Assembly: GCF_021952865.1 (NCBI RefSeq)
Contig: NZ_CP040792.1
Coordinates: 1,426,001-1,490,000, forward strand
DNA: 64,000 bases
Source: Clavibacter californiensis
GTDB taxonomy: Bacteria > Actinomycetota > Actinomycetes > Actinomycetales > Microbacteriaceae
Direction: 5' to 3'
Shown here: piece by piece, positions 25,919 to 36,434 of the stretch
Layout: every line of letters begins with the position of its first letter
Position numbering within the stretch: the stretch's first letter is position 1
Notes under the pieces: model-generated
What the model saw: the letters and a program-made list of their open reading frames with translations, nothing else
Database searches by the model: none
What the model was told of the DNA's origin: nothing
Made by a program: the position numbers and the translations under genes

Positions 25919-28117
25919 ATGCGCAGCAAGCTCCTGTGGCCGACGGCCGCCGTCGCCATGACGATGGTGGGCGCGATCATCCCGATGCTCTTCTTCCGCC
26001 GGTACTACTTCGTCAACGACACGGAGGCGGGGGCGTTCGGCCAGTGGTGGGAGATCGGGGACCGCCTCCTGTCGGGGAACTGGTCGCTGCTCAACCCGAC
26101 GGTCTGGCAGTCCGGCAACTACCAGGCCGAGGGCGCGTGGGGCATCTACAGCCCCTTCATCTGGGTGATCGGCCTCGGCTCCCACGTGCTCTACGACGCG
26201 GCCCTGTACTCCACCATCGTCAAGCTGGCCTGCCTCGCGATCGGATCCGCCGGCTTCTTCGTCCTCGCCCGCAGCTACGGGATCCCGCGGGCATGGGCCG
26301 CGGTCGTCGCGGTCGCCGCCCCGCTGGCCGGCTTCACCCTCTACTACGACGCGCCCTCCTGGGTGAACGGACTCATGGCCTGGTGCTGGTGGCCTCTCGC
26401 CGTGGGCCTCACCCGGCAGAGCGTCCTCCTCAACCGGACCCCCTACGGGGGGATCGCGGCGTCCCTCCTCCTCGTCGGCATCGGCTACGTCTCCACGACC
26501 CTCATGCTCGCCGCCGCCCTCGCGGCCATCCTGCTCGAGGCCGTGCTCCGGCGTGACCGCGGCGCGATCTGGCGGGCCCTCGCGGCGTCGACCGTCGCCG
26601 GCCTGTTCACGATCGTCGTCCACCTCCCCGGCCTGCTCACCGCCTCGGTGTCCGGCCGCAACGAGGGCGTGGTCAACACGGGCTTCCTCGGCGTCGACCT
26701 CACCGACCTGGCCGTCTCGGCGATGCCGACGGGCGGCCCGTTCATGGAGACGTACGGCAGTCAGTTCCCCGGCTCGCCGCTCACCTACATCTCGTGGCTG
26801 CTGCCGCTCGTGGTGCTCATCCGACCCCGGGAGCTGGCCCGTCTCCTGCGCTCGCGCCCGAGCCTCGTCGTGATCGCCGTCGTGGCGCTCGTCGCCGTGA
26901 GCGCGCCGTCGCAGATCGGGCCGCTGCGGTTCCCCGTGCGCGTCCTCCCCTTCGTGGCCGGAGCCGTCCTCCTGATCCTGGCGCTCGGCCTCTCCCGCGC
27001 GCGCCGCACCGTCGTCACGCGCCGGCACCTCGTGGCCGCACTGCTCATCGTCGCGGCGACCGGCGGGCTGATGGGCCTGCAGGCCCCGCGCGAGTACCGC
27101 GCCATCCTCGTCGGGATGCTCGTCTCGGCGGTGCTCGTCACGGTGGCGATGGGCGTCGCCGGGGCGCGTCTCGGCCGAGCGTCCGGGCTTCCCGGTCTCC
27201 GCCGGATCGTGCGGACCCGCGAGGCCGGCCGTGCGACCCGCACCCTTGCCGTGATGGCCGTGGCCGGGACCCTCGTAGCGCTCGTCCCGCAGCACGCGTT
27301 CTCGCCGGCCTCGCCGCTCACCAGCTACTGGCTGCCCTCCGACGTCGTCGACTACTCCACGCAGCTGCCCGACTCCCAGGGCGACGTGCTCGTGGTCGGC
27401 TGGTCGGACGACGACTTCTACGACGAGTCGCTCGTCGGCAACTCGTGGTACGTCACGGGGAAGCCCGTTCAGAACGCGTACTCGTCGGTCTACTATCCGG
27501 GCTACTCCAAGGCCGTGTGCATGCAGTACAACGGCTTCACCTGCGGACAGCTGTACGAGCAGCTCTTCCAGCCGGTGCCGGGATCGGAGACCGGCACCGA
27601 CCTCGTCGACCTCCTCGGCGTCAGCACGATCCAGGTCGTCAAGGTGCAGCGGGGCCTGGATTCCACGCGCGCCGTCCCGGAGCGGGACTGGGAGGTCGTG
27701 CCCGAGGGGTGGCACGTCGTCCAGGACACCCCGCACACGCGCACGATCGTGCGCGATGACCCGGCCGCCGGTGCGGGGGGCGTCGCATGGACCTCGGCGG
27801 GCACGTCCGCGACCGTGGTGCACGAGGACCCGATGGGCACCACGTTCCGGATCGACTCCGTGCCGGCGGAAGGCGGGCGCGTCGCGCTGTCCCTCATCCC
27901 CTGGCCGGGCTACCGCGTCGACGGCGGGACGCTCACCGACCAGCCCGTCGACGACATGCTCCTCGGCGTGGACGTGACCGCGGCGGACGCGGGCCGCACC
28001 GTGACCGTCTCGTTCTGGAGCCCGGGGTGGCAGGTCCAGCTGGGCTCGGGGATCCTCATGGTCCTCCTCATCGTCGCGTGGACGGTCCTGCGACGACGTG
28101 GCAGGAGGGCCGCATGA
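25919..28117 (+). CDS. Large polytopic membrane protein, putative GT-C-like glycosyltransferase or polymer-modifying protein
   Basis: 732 aa. About twelve or more membrane helices occupy residues ~8-470, then an extracytoplasmic segment of about 200 residues (starting near SYWLPSDVVDYSTQ) and a final helix followed by RRRGRRAA. The early loop RRYYFVNDTEAGAFGQWWEI, with an acidic pair after helix 1, resembles the catalytic loop of GT-C enzymes and YfhO-type proteins. I cannot assign a specific family. It overlaps the GT2 gene downstream by 4 bases (ATGA), so the two are coupled and probably work on the same glycan, this one outside the membrane. Confidence 0.72.
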   Translation: MRSKLLWPTAAVAMTMVGAIIPMLFFRRYYFVNDTEAGAFGQWWEIGDRLLSGNWSLLNPTVWQSGNYQAEGAWGIYSPFIWVIGLGSHVLYDAALYSTIVKLACLAIGSAGFFVLARSYGIPRAWAAVVAVAAPLAGFTLYYDAPSWVNGLMAWCWWPLAVGLTRQSVLLNRTPYGGIAASLLLVGIGYVSTTLMLAAALAAILLEAVLRRDRGAIWRALAASTVAGLFTIVVHLPGLLTASVSGRNEGVVNTGFLGVDLTDLAVSAMPTGGPFMETYGSQFPGSPLTYISWLLPLVVLIRPRELARLLRSRPSLVVIAVVALVAVSAPSQIGPLRFPVRVLPFVAGAVLLILALGLSRARRTVVTRRHLVAALLIVAATGGLMGLQAPREYRAILVGMLVSAVLVTVAMGVAGARLGRASGLPGLRRIVRTREAGRATRTLAVMAVAGTLVALVPQHAFSPASPLTSYWLPSDVVDYSTQLPDSQGDVLVVGWSDDDFYDESLVGNSWYVTGKPVQNAYSSVYYPGYSKAVCMQYNGFTCGQLYEQLFQPVPGSETGTDLVDLLGVSTIQVVKVQRGLDSTRAVPERDWEVVPEGWHVVQDTPHTRTIVRDDPAAGAGGVAWTSAGTSATVVHEDPMGTTFRIDSVPAEGGRVALSLIPWPGYRVDGGTLTDQPVDDMLLGVDVTAADAGRTVTVSFWSPGWQVQLGSGILMVLLIVAWTVLRRRGRRAA

Positions 28118-29070
28118 GCGCCGCCGCGCGCGTCGTCGCCGTCGTCGTGGCCTGGAACAGGCGCGAACTCGTCGTCGAGACCCTCCGCGCCCTCCGCGCG
28201 CAGACGGTGCCCGTGCAGAGGATCGTCGTGATCGACAACGCGTCGACGGACGGGTCGGCCGACGTCATCCGTGAGGGCTTCCCGGAGGTGGCGCTCACGA
28301 CGCTGCCGACGAACACTGGCGGCGCCGGCGGGTTCACCGCGGGCATCGAGCGGGCGCTCACCGTCCACGACGCCGAGCTGGTGTGGCTGATGGACGACGA
28401 CACCGTCCCGGATCCCACCGCGCTCGAGGAGCTGCTGCGAGCCCGCGCGGCCGCGCCCCGCGGCACCGTCGTGCTCGCGTCCGCCGTGCGCTGGACCGAC
28501 GGGCGCCCGCATCCCATGAACACCCCGCGCACGAGGCCCTCGGCGACCCGCGGGAGCATCGCGCGCGCGGCCGAGCACGGCTGCACCCCCGTGCGCACGG
28601 CGTCCTTCGTGTCGATGATGATCGAGGCCGACGCCATCCGCGCCCACGGCCTGCCGATGGCCGACTACTTCCTCTGGAACGACGACTTCGAGTACTCGGC
28701 TCGCCTGCTCCGACGAGGCCGCGGCTACCTCGTGCACGGCAGCACGGTCGAGCACCGCACGCGCACCTTCGGGTCGACGGACGTCGATCCGGGCGCGCGC
28801 TTCGTCTTCGAGGTGCGCAACAAGATCTGGATGCTGCTGCGCTCCCGTGCGCTCTCGCCCGTCGAGCGCGTCCTCTACGCGGGCGCCGCGCTCGTCAACT
28901 GGACCCGCACCGTCGCGCGCTCCCGCGACCGGCGCCTGTTGATGCGGGGGCTCGCGGACGGCGTCCGCCAGGGGCTCAACCGCCCGCCGCGGGCCGCCCA
29001 CGAGGTCCTCGACGGGCTCGGCGACGTCACCACGGGGATCCGGCGGATCGAGGCGGGTGCCGGCCGCTGA
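28114..29070 (+). CDS. Family 2 glycosyltransferase, GlfT1/WbbL-like
   Basis: 318 aa. GT-A fold: VVAVVVAWNRRELVVETL, IDNASTDGSADVI, the NTGGAGGFTAGIERAL loop and the DDD metal site at residues 94-96 (LMDDDTVPDP). The later FLWNDDFEYSARLLRRG and FEVRNKIWMLLR are characteristic of galactofuranosyl- and rhamnosyltransferases of the GlfT1/WbbL group. It may start the galactofuranose chain on a lipid-linked primer. ATG at 28114 with GGAGG 5 nt upstream, overlapping the previous gene by 4 bases. The sugar is inferred from resemblance and from Glf nearby. Confidence 0.82.
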   Translation: MSAAARVVAVVVAWNRRELVVETLRALRAQTVPVQRIVVIDNASTDGSADVIREGFPEVALTTLPTNTGGAGGFTAGIERALTVHDAELVWLMDDDTVPDPTALEELLRARAAAPRGTVVLASAVRWTDGRPHPMNTPRTRPSATRGSIARAAEHGCTPVRTASFVSMMIEADAIRAHGLPMADYFLWNDDFEYSARLLRRGRGYLVHGSTVEHRTRTFGSTDVDPGARFVFEVRNKIWMLLRSRALSPVERVLYAGAALVNWTRTVARSRDRRLLMRGLADGVRQGLNRPPRAAHEVLDGLGDVTTGIRRIEAGAGR

Positions 29071-29088
29071 CGTGCGGCCCTCCGCGCG

Positions 29089-30111
29089 TCAGTCGCGGCG
29101 GTAGGGCACCTCGGACGACGCCGTGCGCACCGTCCCGTCGGCCTGATCCGCGGGGCGGCCCACGTGCGACGCGACCAGGTACAGCGGCCGGTTCTGCACC
29201 TCCGCGTAGACCCGCCCGAGGTAGCTCCCGAGGACGCTGAGCATGATGATCTGCACCCCGCCCACGAAGAGGATCGCGATCACCGTGAACGTCCACCCGG
29301 GCACGACGCTCGACGGGTCGATGGCGCGGCTCACCAGGACGTACACGACCGCCAGCGCGCTGAGCGCCGACACGACGAGGCCGACGAGCTGGATGAGCTT
29401 CAGCGGGAACGTGGAGAAGCCGAGGATGCCGTCCGCCGCGAACTTGACCATCTTGCGCAGCGGGTAGCCCGTGACGCCCGCGTGCCGCTCGTCCCGGTCG
29501 AACTGGACGTTCGTCTGCTTGAACCCGACGTACGAGACCATGCCGCGGAGGAAGCGGTTGCGCTCCGGGAAGCGCTTCACGGCGTCGATGACCTTGCGGT
29601 CGATCAGGCGGAAGTCCCCGGTGTCGCGCGGGATGTCGATCTCGGCGACGAGGGCGAGGGTGCGGTAGAAGGCGCCGGCGGTGGCCTTCTTGAAGAGGCT
29701 GTCCTTGCGGGTCCGGCGCTGCGCGTAGACGACGTTGAAGCCGTCCTGCCAGCGTCGGATGAGCTCGACCGCGACTCGGGGCGGGTCCTGCAGGTCGGTG
29801 TCCATGATGACCGCCGCGTCGCCCGATGCATGGTCGATGCCCGCCGTCACGGCGATCTGGTGGCCGAAGTTCCGGGAGAAGTCGATCACCTGCACGCGGT
29901 CGTCTGCGGCCGCCAGGGCGTGCAGCCGCTCCAGCGAGGTGTCCGCGGATCCGTCGTTGACGTACACGAACTCGAAGCGCATCCCGAGGTCGGCGGACTC
30001 CAGCGCATCCGTCAGCGTGCGGGAGAACAGCTCGACGCTGGCCTCCTCGTCGTACACGGGCAGGATGAAGCTCACGAGCGGCGCGGGCGTGGGGAGGGGT
30101 TCTGCGGTCAC
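29089..30111 (-). CDS. GtrB/DPM1-like family 2 glycosyltransferase
   Basis: 340 aa. VSFILPVYDEEASVELFSRT, VYVNDGSADTS, IDFSRNFGHQIAVTAGIDHA and MDTDLQDPP are the polyprenyl-phosphate glycosyltransferase motifs; two membrane helices follow at about residues 235-310 in GtrB fashion, then GSYLGRVYAEVQNRPLY. It would make undecaprenyl-phosphate-hexose at the inner face of the membrane. GTG start at 30109-30111. It is 67 nt downstream of the membrane protein at 30179 on the same strand, a plausible pair in which the latter uses the lipid-linked sugar outside. Confidence 0.88.
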   Translation of the reverse strand: MTAEPLPTPAPLVSFILPVYDEEASVELFSRTLTDALESADLGMRFEFVYVNDGSADTSLERLHALAAADDRVQVIDFSRNFGHQIAVTAGIDHASGDAAVIMDTDLQDPPRVAVELIRRWQDGFNVVYAQRRTRKDSLFKKATAGAFYRTLALVAEIDIPRDTGDFRLIDRKVIDAVKRFPERNRFLRGMVSYVGFKQTNVQFDRDERHAGVTGYPLRKMVKFAADGILGFSTFPLKLIQLVGLVVSALSALAVVYVLVSRAIDPSSVVPGWTFTVIAILFVGGVQIIMLSVLGSYLGRVYAEVQNRPLYLVASHVGRPADQADGTVRTASSEVPYRRD

Positions 30112-30178
30112 GTGTCGGTATCCCTCATCGGTGCGTGTCGGGGTCGGATCCTGGTCGGCGGCGGGCCGGTCGGTCGGC

Positions 30179-32038
30179 TCAGCCTATGTCGATGCGGTAG
30201 AGGACGGCCGCAGCTCCCGTGGACGGGTCGTAGACGGCGCGGTCGACCTCCTCGAGGCCCGGCACGGAGGCCGGATCGGCGTCGGCCGCGCAGTCGGAGA
30301 GGGCGAGGTACCAGCGGATCCCCGCGCGCTCCGTCGCCTCCGCGTCCACGCGTCCGGCTGCGAGGGCGGACCGCGCGACGTCGACGGCGTCGCGGTCTGC
30401 CGGCCATGCCATGCCCAGGTTGTAGTGGGCGACGGATCGTCCCGAGTCGATCTTCACGATCTGCGGATCGAGGCACGCCCCGGCGACGATGGAGCCGTCC
30501 GTGGCGCCCGCCGTGACGTCCGCGATGGCGCGGTCCAGCGGCTCCGCGAAGGTGATCTGCGGGAGCTCGCGCCCGGCCGAGAAGAAGCGCCCCCAGTCGA
30601 GCGCGCTCGTGGCGCCGATCGCGACCACGAGGACGGTGCAGGCCGCGACGAGGGTGCGGGTCCGGCGCGGAGCCGGCGCGGGGCTGTCGACCTCACCGCC
30701 AGCGGCGTGGGCGTCGGCGTCCGCCCCTGCGCTCCGCCCTCGCAGGGTGCGCACCGCCACGTCGAGCAGCACGGGCACGATCGTCACCGCGATGAGCAGG
30801 AACCCGTCGATCCAGAGCCGGTAGGGCTCCTGGTTGGCTCGCCACAGGTCGTTCGTGGACGTGATCGCCCAGGCGAGCATCGCGCCGCCGGCGTACGCGG
30901 TCCAGATGGTGCGCCTGGCGCGGATCCCCGCCACGAGGATCACGACGAGCGGCACGATGAGCGCGGCACCGGCGAGCGGCCCGAGCGGGAGGTCGACGCC
31001 GAGGTCCTTGCTCGACGCGACGCGGTAGGAGAGGAACGGGTCGCCCGCCGCCGAGGCCACGACGGTCGTGACGATCTGGGGGAGCGTCGCGGCGAGCGCG
31101 GCGCCCATCGGGAGGAGCGCGAGGCCGCGGGTGCGGCCGATGGTGGCGAGGAGGCCCGGCACGGTGGGGAGGAGCCCGACCACGAACGCGGGCAGCGGGC
31201 CCACCGTCCCCGCGACCACGACGGCGAGCCCGAGCGACGCCGGCACCAGCGCGGCGGAGAGCACGAGGAGCCGGCGACGCGGGCGCTCGAGGACGGCGTA
31301 TGCCGCCACGACGTAGAAGGAGAGGAACACGGCGGCCAGGAACGAGTAGACGTGGACGTTCAGCAGGCCGCCGACGACGACCGCCATGACGGTCATCGCG
31401 ACGAGGCGCGCGCGGCGGGACGAGCCCCGGAGGAAGGGCACGAGCGCCCCGAGGAACGCGATGCCCGCCACGGAGAGGGCAGCGGCCTCGCCGTTGAGGG
31501 TGAACAGCACGCCGAACGGGCCCCACAGGACGGCGTGCGAGCTCATCTGCCAGAACCAGTGGCCGGGGCCCTGCGTCCACGCGAACGTCCCGAGCAGCAG
31601 GGGCGCGAAGCCGAGCACGCCGGTCCACGCGCGACCGGTGACGCGGACGCACGCGATGCCGATGGCCGCGACGAGGCACGCCTGCAGGGCCGTCCCGACG
31701 ATGTTCCAGGACTCGACGGGGCCGAGTCCGGTGAGGTGGCCGAAGGCGCCGAGGACGATGTAGTAGAGGTGCGGGTAGGTGTTGCGGCCGGTCTCCGTGA
31801 ACGGCTCCACGGACGCGAAGTCGCCGCGGGCGAAGTTCACGACCATCGAGAGGTACGACAGCTGGTCGTAGACGAAGTAGTCGCGGAACGAGCTCACGAC
31901 GCTGCCCGTGCGGTGCACGAGCATCCCCACCTGGGTGACGAGGAAGAGGAGCACGGCGAGCGCGACGGCGAGCGCCGACGTCAGGTTCCCTGGAGCCGTC
32001 CTCCGGTCGATCCGGGCGGGGGAGACGGGAGAGGGCAC
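30179..32038 (-). CDS. Polytopic membrane protein, putative GT-C glycosyltransferase
   Basis: 619 aa. About twelve membrane helices over residues ~20-500 and a C-terminal extracytoplasmic domain of about 110 residues (DWGRFFSAGRELPQITFAEP onwards). The first external loop, RDYFVYDQLSYLSMV, and the ETGRNTYPHLYY segment resemble the acceptor/donor loops of GT-C enzymes that use lipid-linked sugars. I cannot name the family. GTG start at 32036-32038. The GtrB-like gene downstream would supply its donor. It is divergent from the GT2 gene at 32216. Confidence 0.7.
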   Translation of the reverse strand: MPSPVSPARIDRRTAPGNLTSALAVALAVLLFLVTQVGMLVHRTGSVVSSFRDYFVYDQLSYLSMVVNFARGDFASVEPFTETGRNTYPHLYYIVLGAFGHLTGLGPVESWNIVGTALQACLVAAIGIACVRVTGRAWTGVLGFAPLLLGTFAWTQGPGHWFWQMSSHAVLWGPFGVLFTLNGEAAALSVAGIAFLGALVPFLRGSSRRARLVAMTVMAVVVGGLLNVHVYSFLAAVFLSFYVVAAYAVLERPRRRLLVLSAALVPASLGLAVVVAGTVGPLPAFVVGLLPTVPGLLATIGRTRGLALLPMGAALAATLPQIVTTVVASAAGDPFLSYRVASSKDLGVDLPLGPLAGAALIVPLVVILVAGIRARRTIWTAYAGGAMLAWAITSTNDLWRANQEPYRLWIDGFLLIAVTIVPVLLDVAVRTLRGRSAGADADAHAAGGEVDSPAPAPRRTRTLVAACTVLVVAIGATSALDWGRFFSAGRELPQITFAEPLDRAIADVTAGATDGSIVAGACLDPQIVKIDSGRSVAHYNLGMAWPADRDAVDVARSALAAGRVDAEATERAGIRWYLALSDCAADADPASVPGLEEVDRAVYDPSTGAAAVLYRIDIG

Positions 32039-32127
32039 GGGGGTGGATGCTATCAGCCGGCCCCTGCGAGACCGCGGTCCGCGGGCGTCGGCGGCGCGGG
32101 ACGGGGACGATCCCTCCCGCCCCCGGC

Positions 32128-32133
32128 TAAACT
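32128..32133 (+). promoter_or_regulatory. -10-like element (TAAACT) upstream of the GT2 gene at 32216
   Basis: TAAACT in the 177-bp divergent gap 32039-32215; it predicts a leader of about 76 nt. In a 72% GC context an A/T-rich hexamer of this type stands out, but I see no clear -35. Confidence 0.35.
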
Positions 32134-32215
32134 GGGCCGCTCGACCCCGTCGCCCCGCGGCCGGGTCCGCACATCCATCGGACGTGACGCTGCCGCCGCA
32201 GCAGAGGGGACGCGC

Positions 32216-34294
<2,079 letters not shown>

Positions 34295-34295
<1 letters not shown>

Positions 34296-36310
34296 TGGCG
34301 GGCGACGTCGCGGGCGCACCCGCCGGGCTCGACCTCATCCAGCGCGTCATCCTGCCGTCCGAGCACGACCCGGACATCGTCCCGCTGTACGTGGACGCCG
34401 ACTACTGGACGAGCATCCCGGTCGCGCCCGAGAAGCGTCGGCGCTCGCCGCTGCGCGTGGTCGACTCGGACACGCACAACGCCGTCGTCCGCCTCAGCGA
34501 CATGGGCATCATCAGCGCCATCCGCGGCGACCGCGGCTTCCAGGTGCCCCACCGCAGGAAGGTGTCGTTCGGCACCTACTTCAACGCGTTCCCCGCCTCG
34601 TACTGGCGCGCGAGCACCACGCTCGACGGCGTCGTGCTCGAGGTCGAGACGAACGGCGAGGGCCAGGTGATCGTCTACCGCTCGAACGCGCGCGGCGTGA
34701 TCCAGAAGGTCGACGGCGCGGCCGTGACCGGATCCACCACCTCCCGCTTCGAGCTCCCGTTCACGTACTTCGCGGACGGCGGCTGGTACTGGTTCGACCT
34801 GATGGGCGAGGAGGCCGACTTCGCGCTCGTCGAGGCCGGCTGGTACGCCCCGGCCGGATCCGCCCCCACCGCGGGCGCCGCCGGATCGGTGAGCATCGCC
34901 ATCACCACGCTCAACCGCGCCGAGTACTGCGTCAAGCTCCTCACCGACATCGGCGAGAAGCCGGACGTCGCGGCGCTCCTCGACCACGTGTACGTCACCG
35001 ACCAGGGCACCCAGAAGGTGGCCGACCAGCCGGCGTTCCCGCGTGCGCAGGAGCTGCTCGGCGAGAAGCTCCGCGTCATCGACCAGGCCAACCTCGGCGG
35101 ATCGGGCGGCTTCTCCCGCGGCATGTACGAGACGCTGAAGGAGGGCGCGAGCGACTACGTCCTCGTCATGGACGACGACATCACGCTCGAGCCGGAGAGC
35201 ATCCGCCGTGCCGTGAAGTTCGCGGACTACGCCAGGACGCCCACGATCGTCGGCGGCCACATGTTCGACATGTACGACAAGAGCAAGCTCCACGCGTATG
35301 CCGAGGGCTTCGACATGTGGAACTTCATGTGGGGTCCCGTCACGCCCACGCGCCACGACTTCAGCGCGTCGAACCTCCGCCAGACCAGGTGGATGCACCG
35401 CCGCGTCGACGCCGAGTACAACGGCTGGTGGATGTGCCTCATCCCCGTCTCCACGATCAAGCAGGTCGGCCTGTCGCTGCCCGTCTTCATCAAGTGGGAC
35501 GACGCCGAGTACGCGCTGCGCGCCAAGGAGGTCGGCGTGCCGACCGTCACGCTCCCGGGAGCCGCCGTCTGGCACGTCTCGTGGGTCGACAAGGACGACT
35601 CGCAGGACTGGCAGGCCTTCTTCCACGCGCGCAACCGCCTCATCGCGGCCCTGCTGCACTCGCCGTACGAGCGCGGGGGGCGTTTCCTCACGGCCAACCT
35701 CGCCACGGACGTCCGCCACCTGGTGTCGATGCAGTACTTCGCGCTCGCCGCCCGGCACGAGGCGTACCGGAACATCCTCCGCGGGCCGCGCAGCCTGCAC
35801 GAGGACATGGTGACGCGCCTCGCCCGCACCCGCGAGCTGGCGCAGGGATTCACCGACGGCGTCCCGATCAAGGACCGCGCCGCCCTGCCCGAGATCGTCG
35901 CGCCGGACAAGCCGCAGCGTCGGCGCGGGGGCGGAGCCCCGGCGGGCATCGCCCGCGTCGTGTGGCTCGCCCGGACGGTGGCGCGCCACGCGTTCGCCCC
36001 GCTCGGCCCGGCCGCGGCGCGCGGGCCGGAGGCGCACCTGGCGTTCGAGGACGCCCGCTGGTGGGTCGTCCCCTCCTTCGACAGCGTGCTCGTCTCCAAC
36101 GCGGAGGGGTCGGCGGCACTCCTGCACCGCCGGGATCCCGTGCTCTTCCGCCGCATGCTGTGGACGAGCATCGTGCTCCGCTGGCGCATCCTCGCCCGCT
36201 GGCCGCAGCTCAAGGCCGCGTACCGCGCGGCCCTGCCCACGGTCACGAGCCCGGAGACCTGGGCCCGCACGTTCGGCGTCGACCAGCCTCCGGTCGGCCG
36301 CCGGAAGTAG
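34295..36310 (+). CDS. GlfT2-like galactofuranosyltransferase
   Basis: 671 aa. The layout matches mycobacterial GlfT2 (about 637 aa): an N-terminal beta-rich domain of about 200 residues, a GT-A domain starting at VSIAITTLNRAEYC, the DDD metal motif at residues 293-295 (VMDDDITL), NGWWMCLIP, His427 in AVWHVSWVDKDD, and WQAFFHARNRLIAALLHSP, then a helical C-terminal domain. GlfT2 polymerises alternating beta-1,5/1,6 galactofuranose on a lipid carrier. It starts in the stop of glf, its donor enzyme. The linkage pattern of the product cannot be read from sequence. A terminator hairpin follows. Confidence 0.9.
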
Positions 36311-36345
36311 TAGCCGGACGCGGCTCCGCCATCCGCTGAGCGCCG

Positions 36346-36385
36346 AGGGGCGTCCGATCCGCACCACGGTGCGGCGGACGCCCCT
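36346..36385 (+). terminator. Hairpin terminator after the glf operon
   Basis: Arms of 11 bp (36346-36356 with 36375-36385) and an inner 7-bp stem (36359-36365 with 36368-36374) with a 2-nt loop and a small bulge, followed by TTCGTGTG. It lies 35 nt after the stop of the GlfT2-like gene. Confidence 0.7.
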
Positions 36386-36391
36386 TCGTGT

Positions 36392-36409
36392 GTGAGAATC
36401 GCATCTCAC
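36392..36409. promoter_or_regulatory. Inverted repeat (GTGAGA-N6-TCTCAC), possible operator
   Basis: Perfect 6-bp arms separated by 6 bases, 26-43 nt before the TTG start at 36435. A GAGAAT -10-like hexamer (36394-36399) lies inside it, so a bound repressor could block the promoter of the secreted-protein gene. Confidence 0.4.
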
Positions 36410-36434
36410 GGCACGGGGACGCAGGGGGACGCAT

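Noticed and set aside
29735-32215. Plus-strand open frame running into the GT2 gene from 29735
   Set aside because: The upstream ~825 codons are antisense to two membrane/GT genes; GT2 similarity begins at the ATG at 32216.
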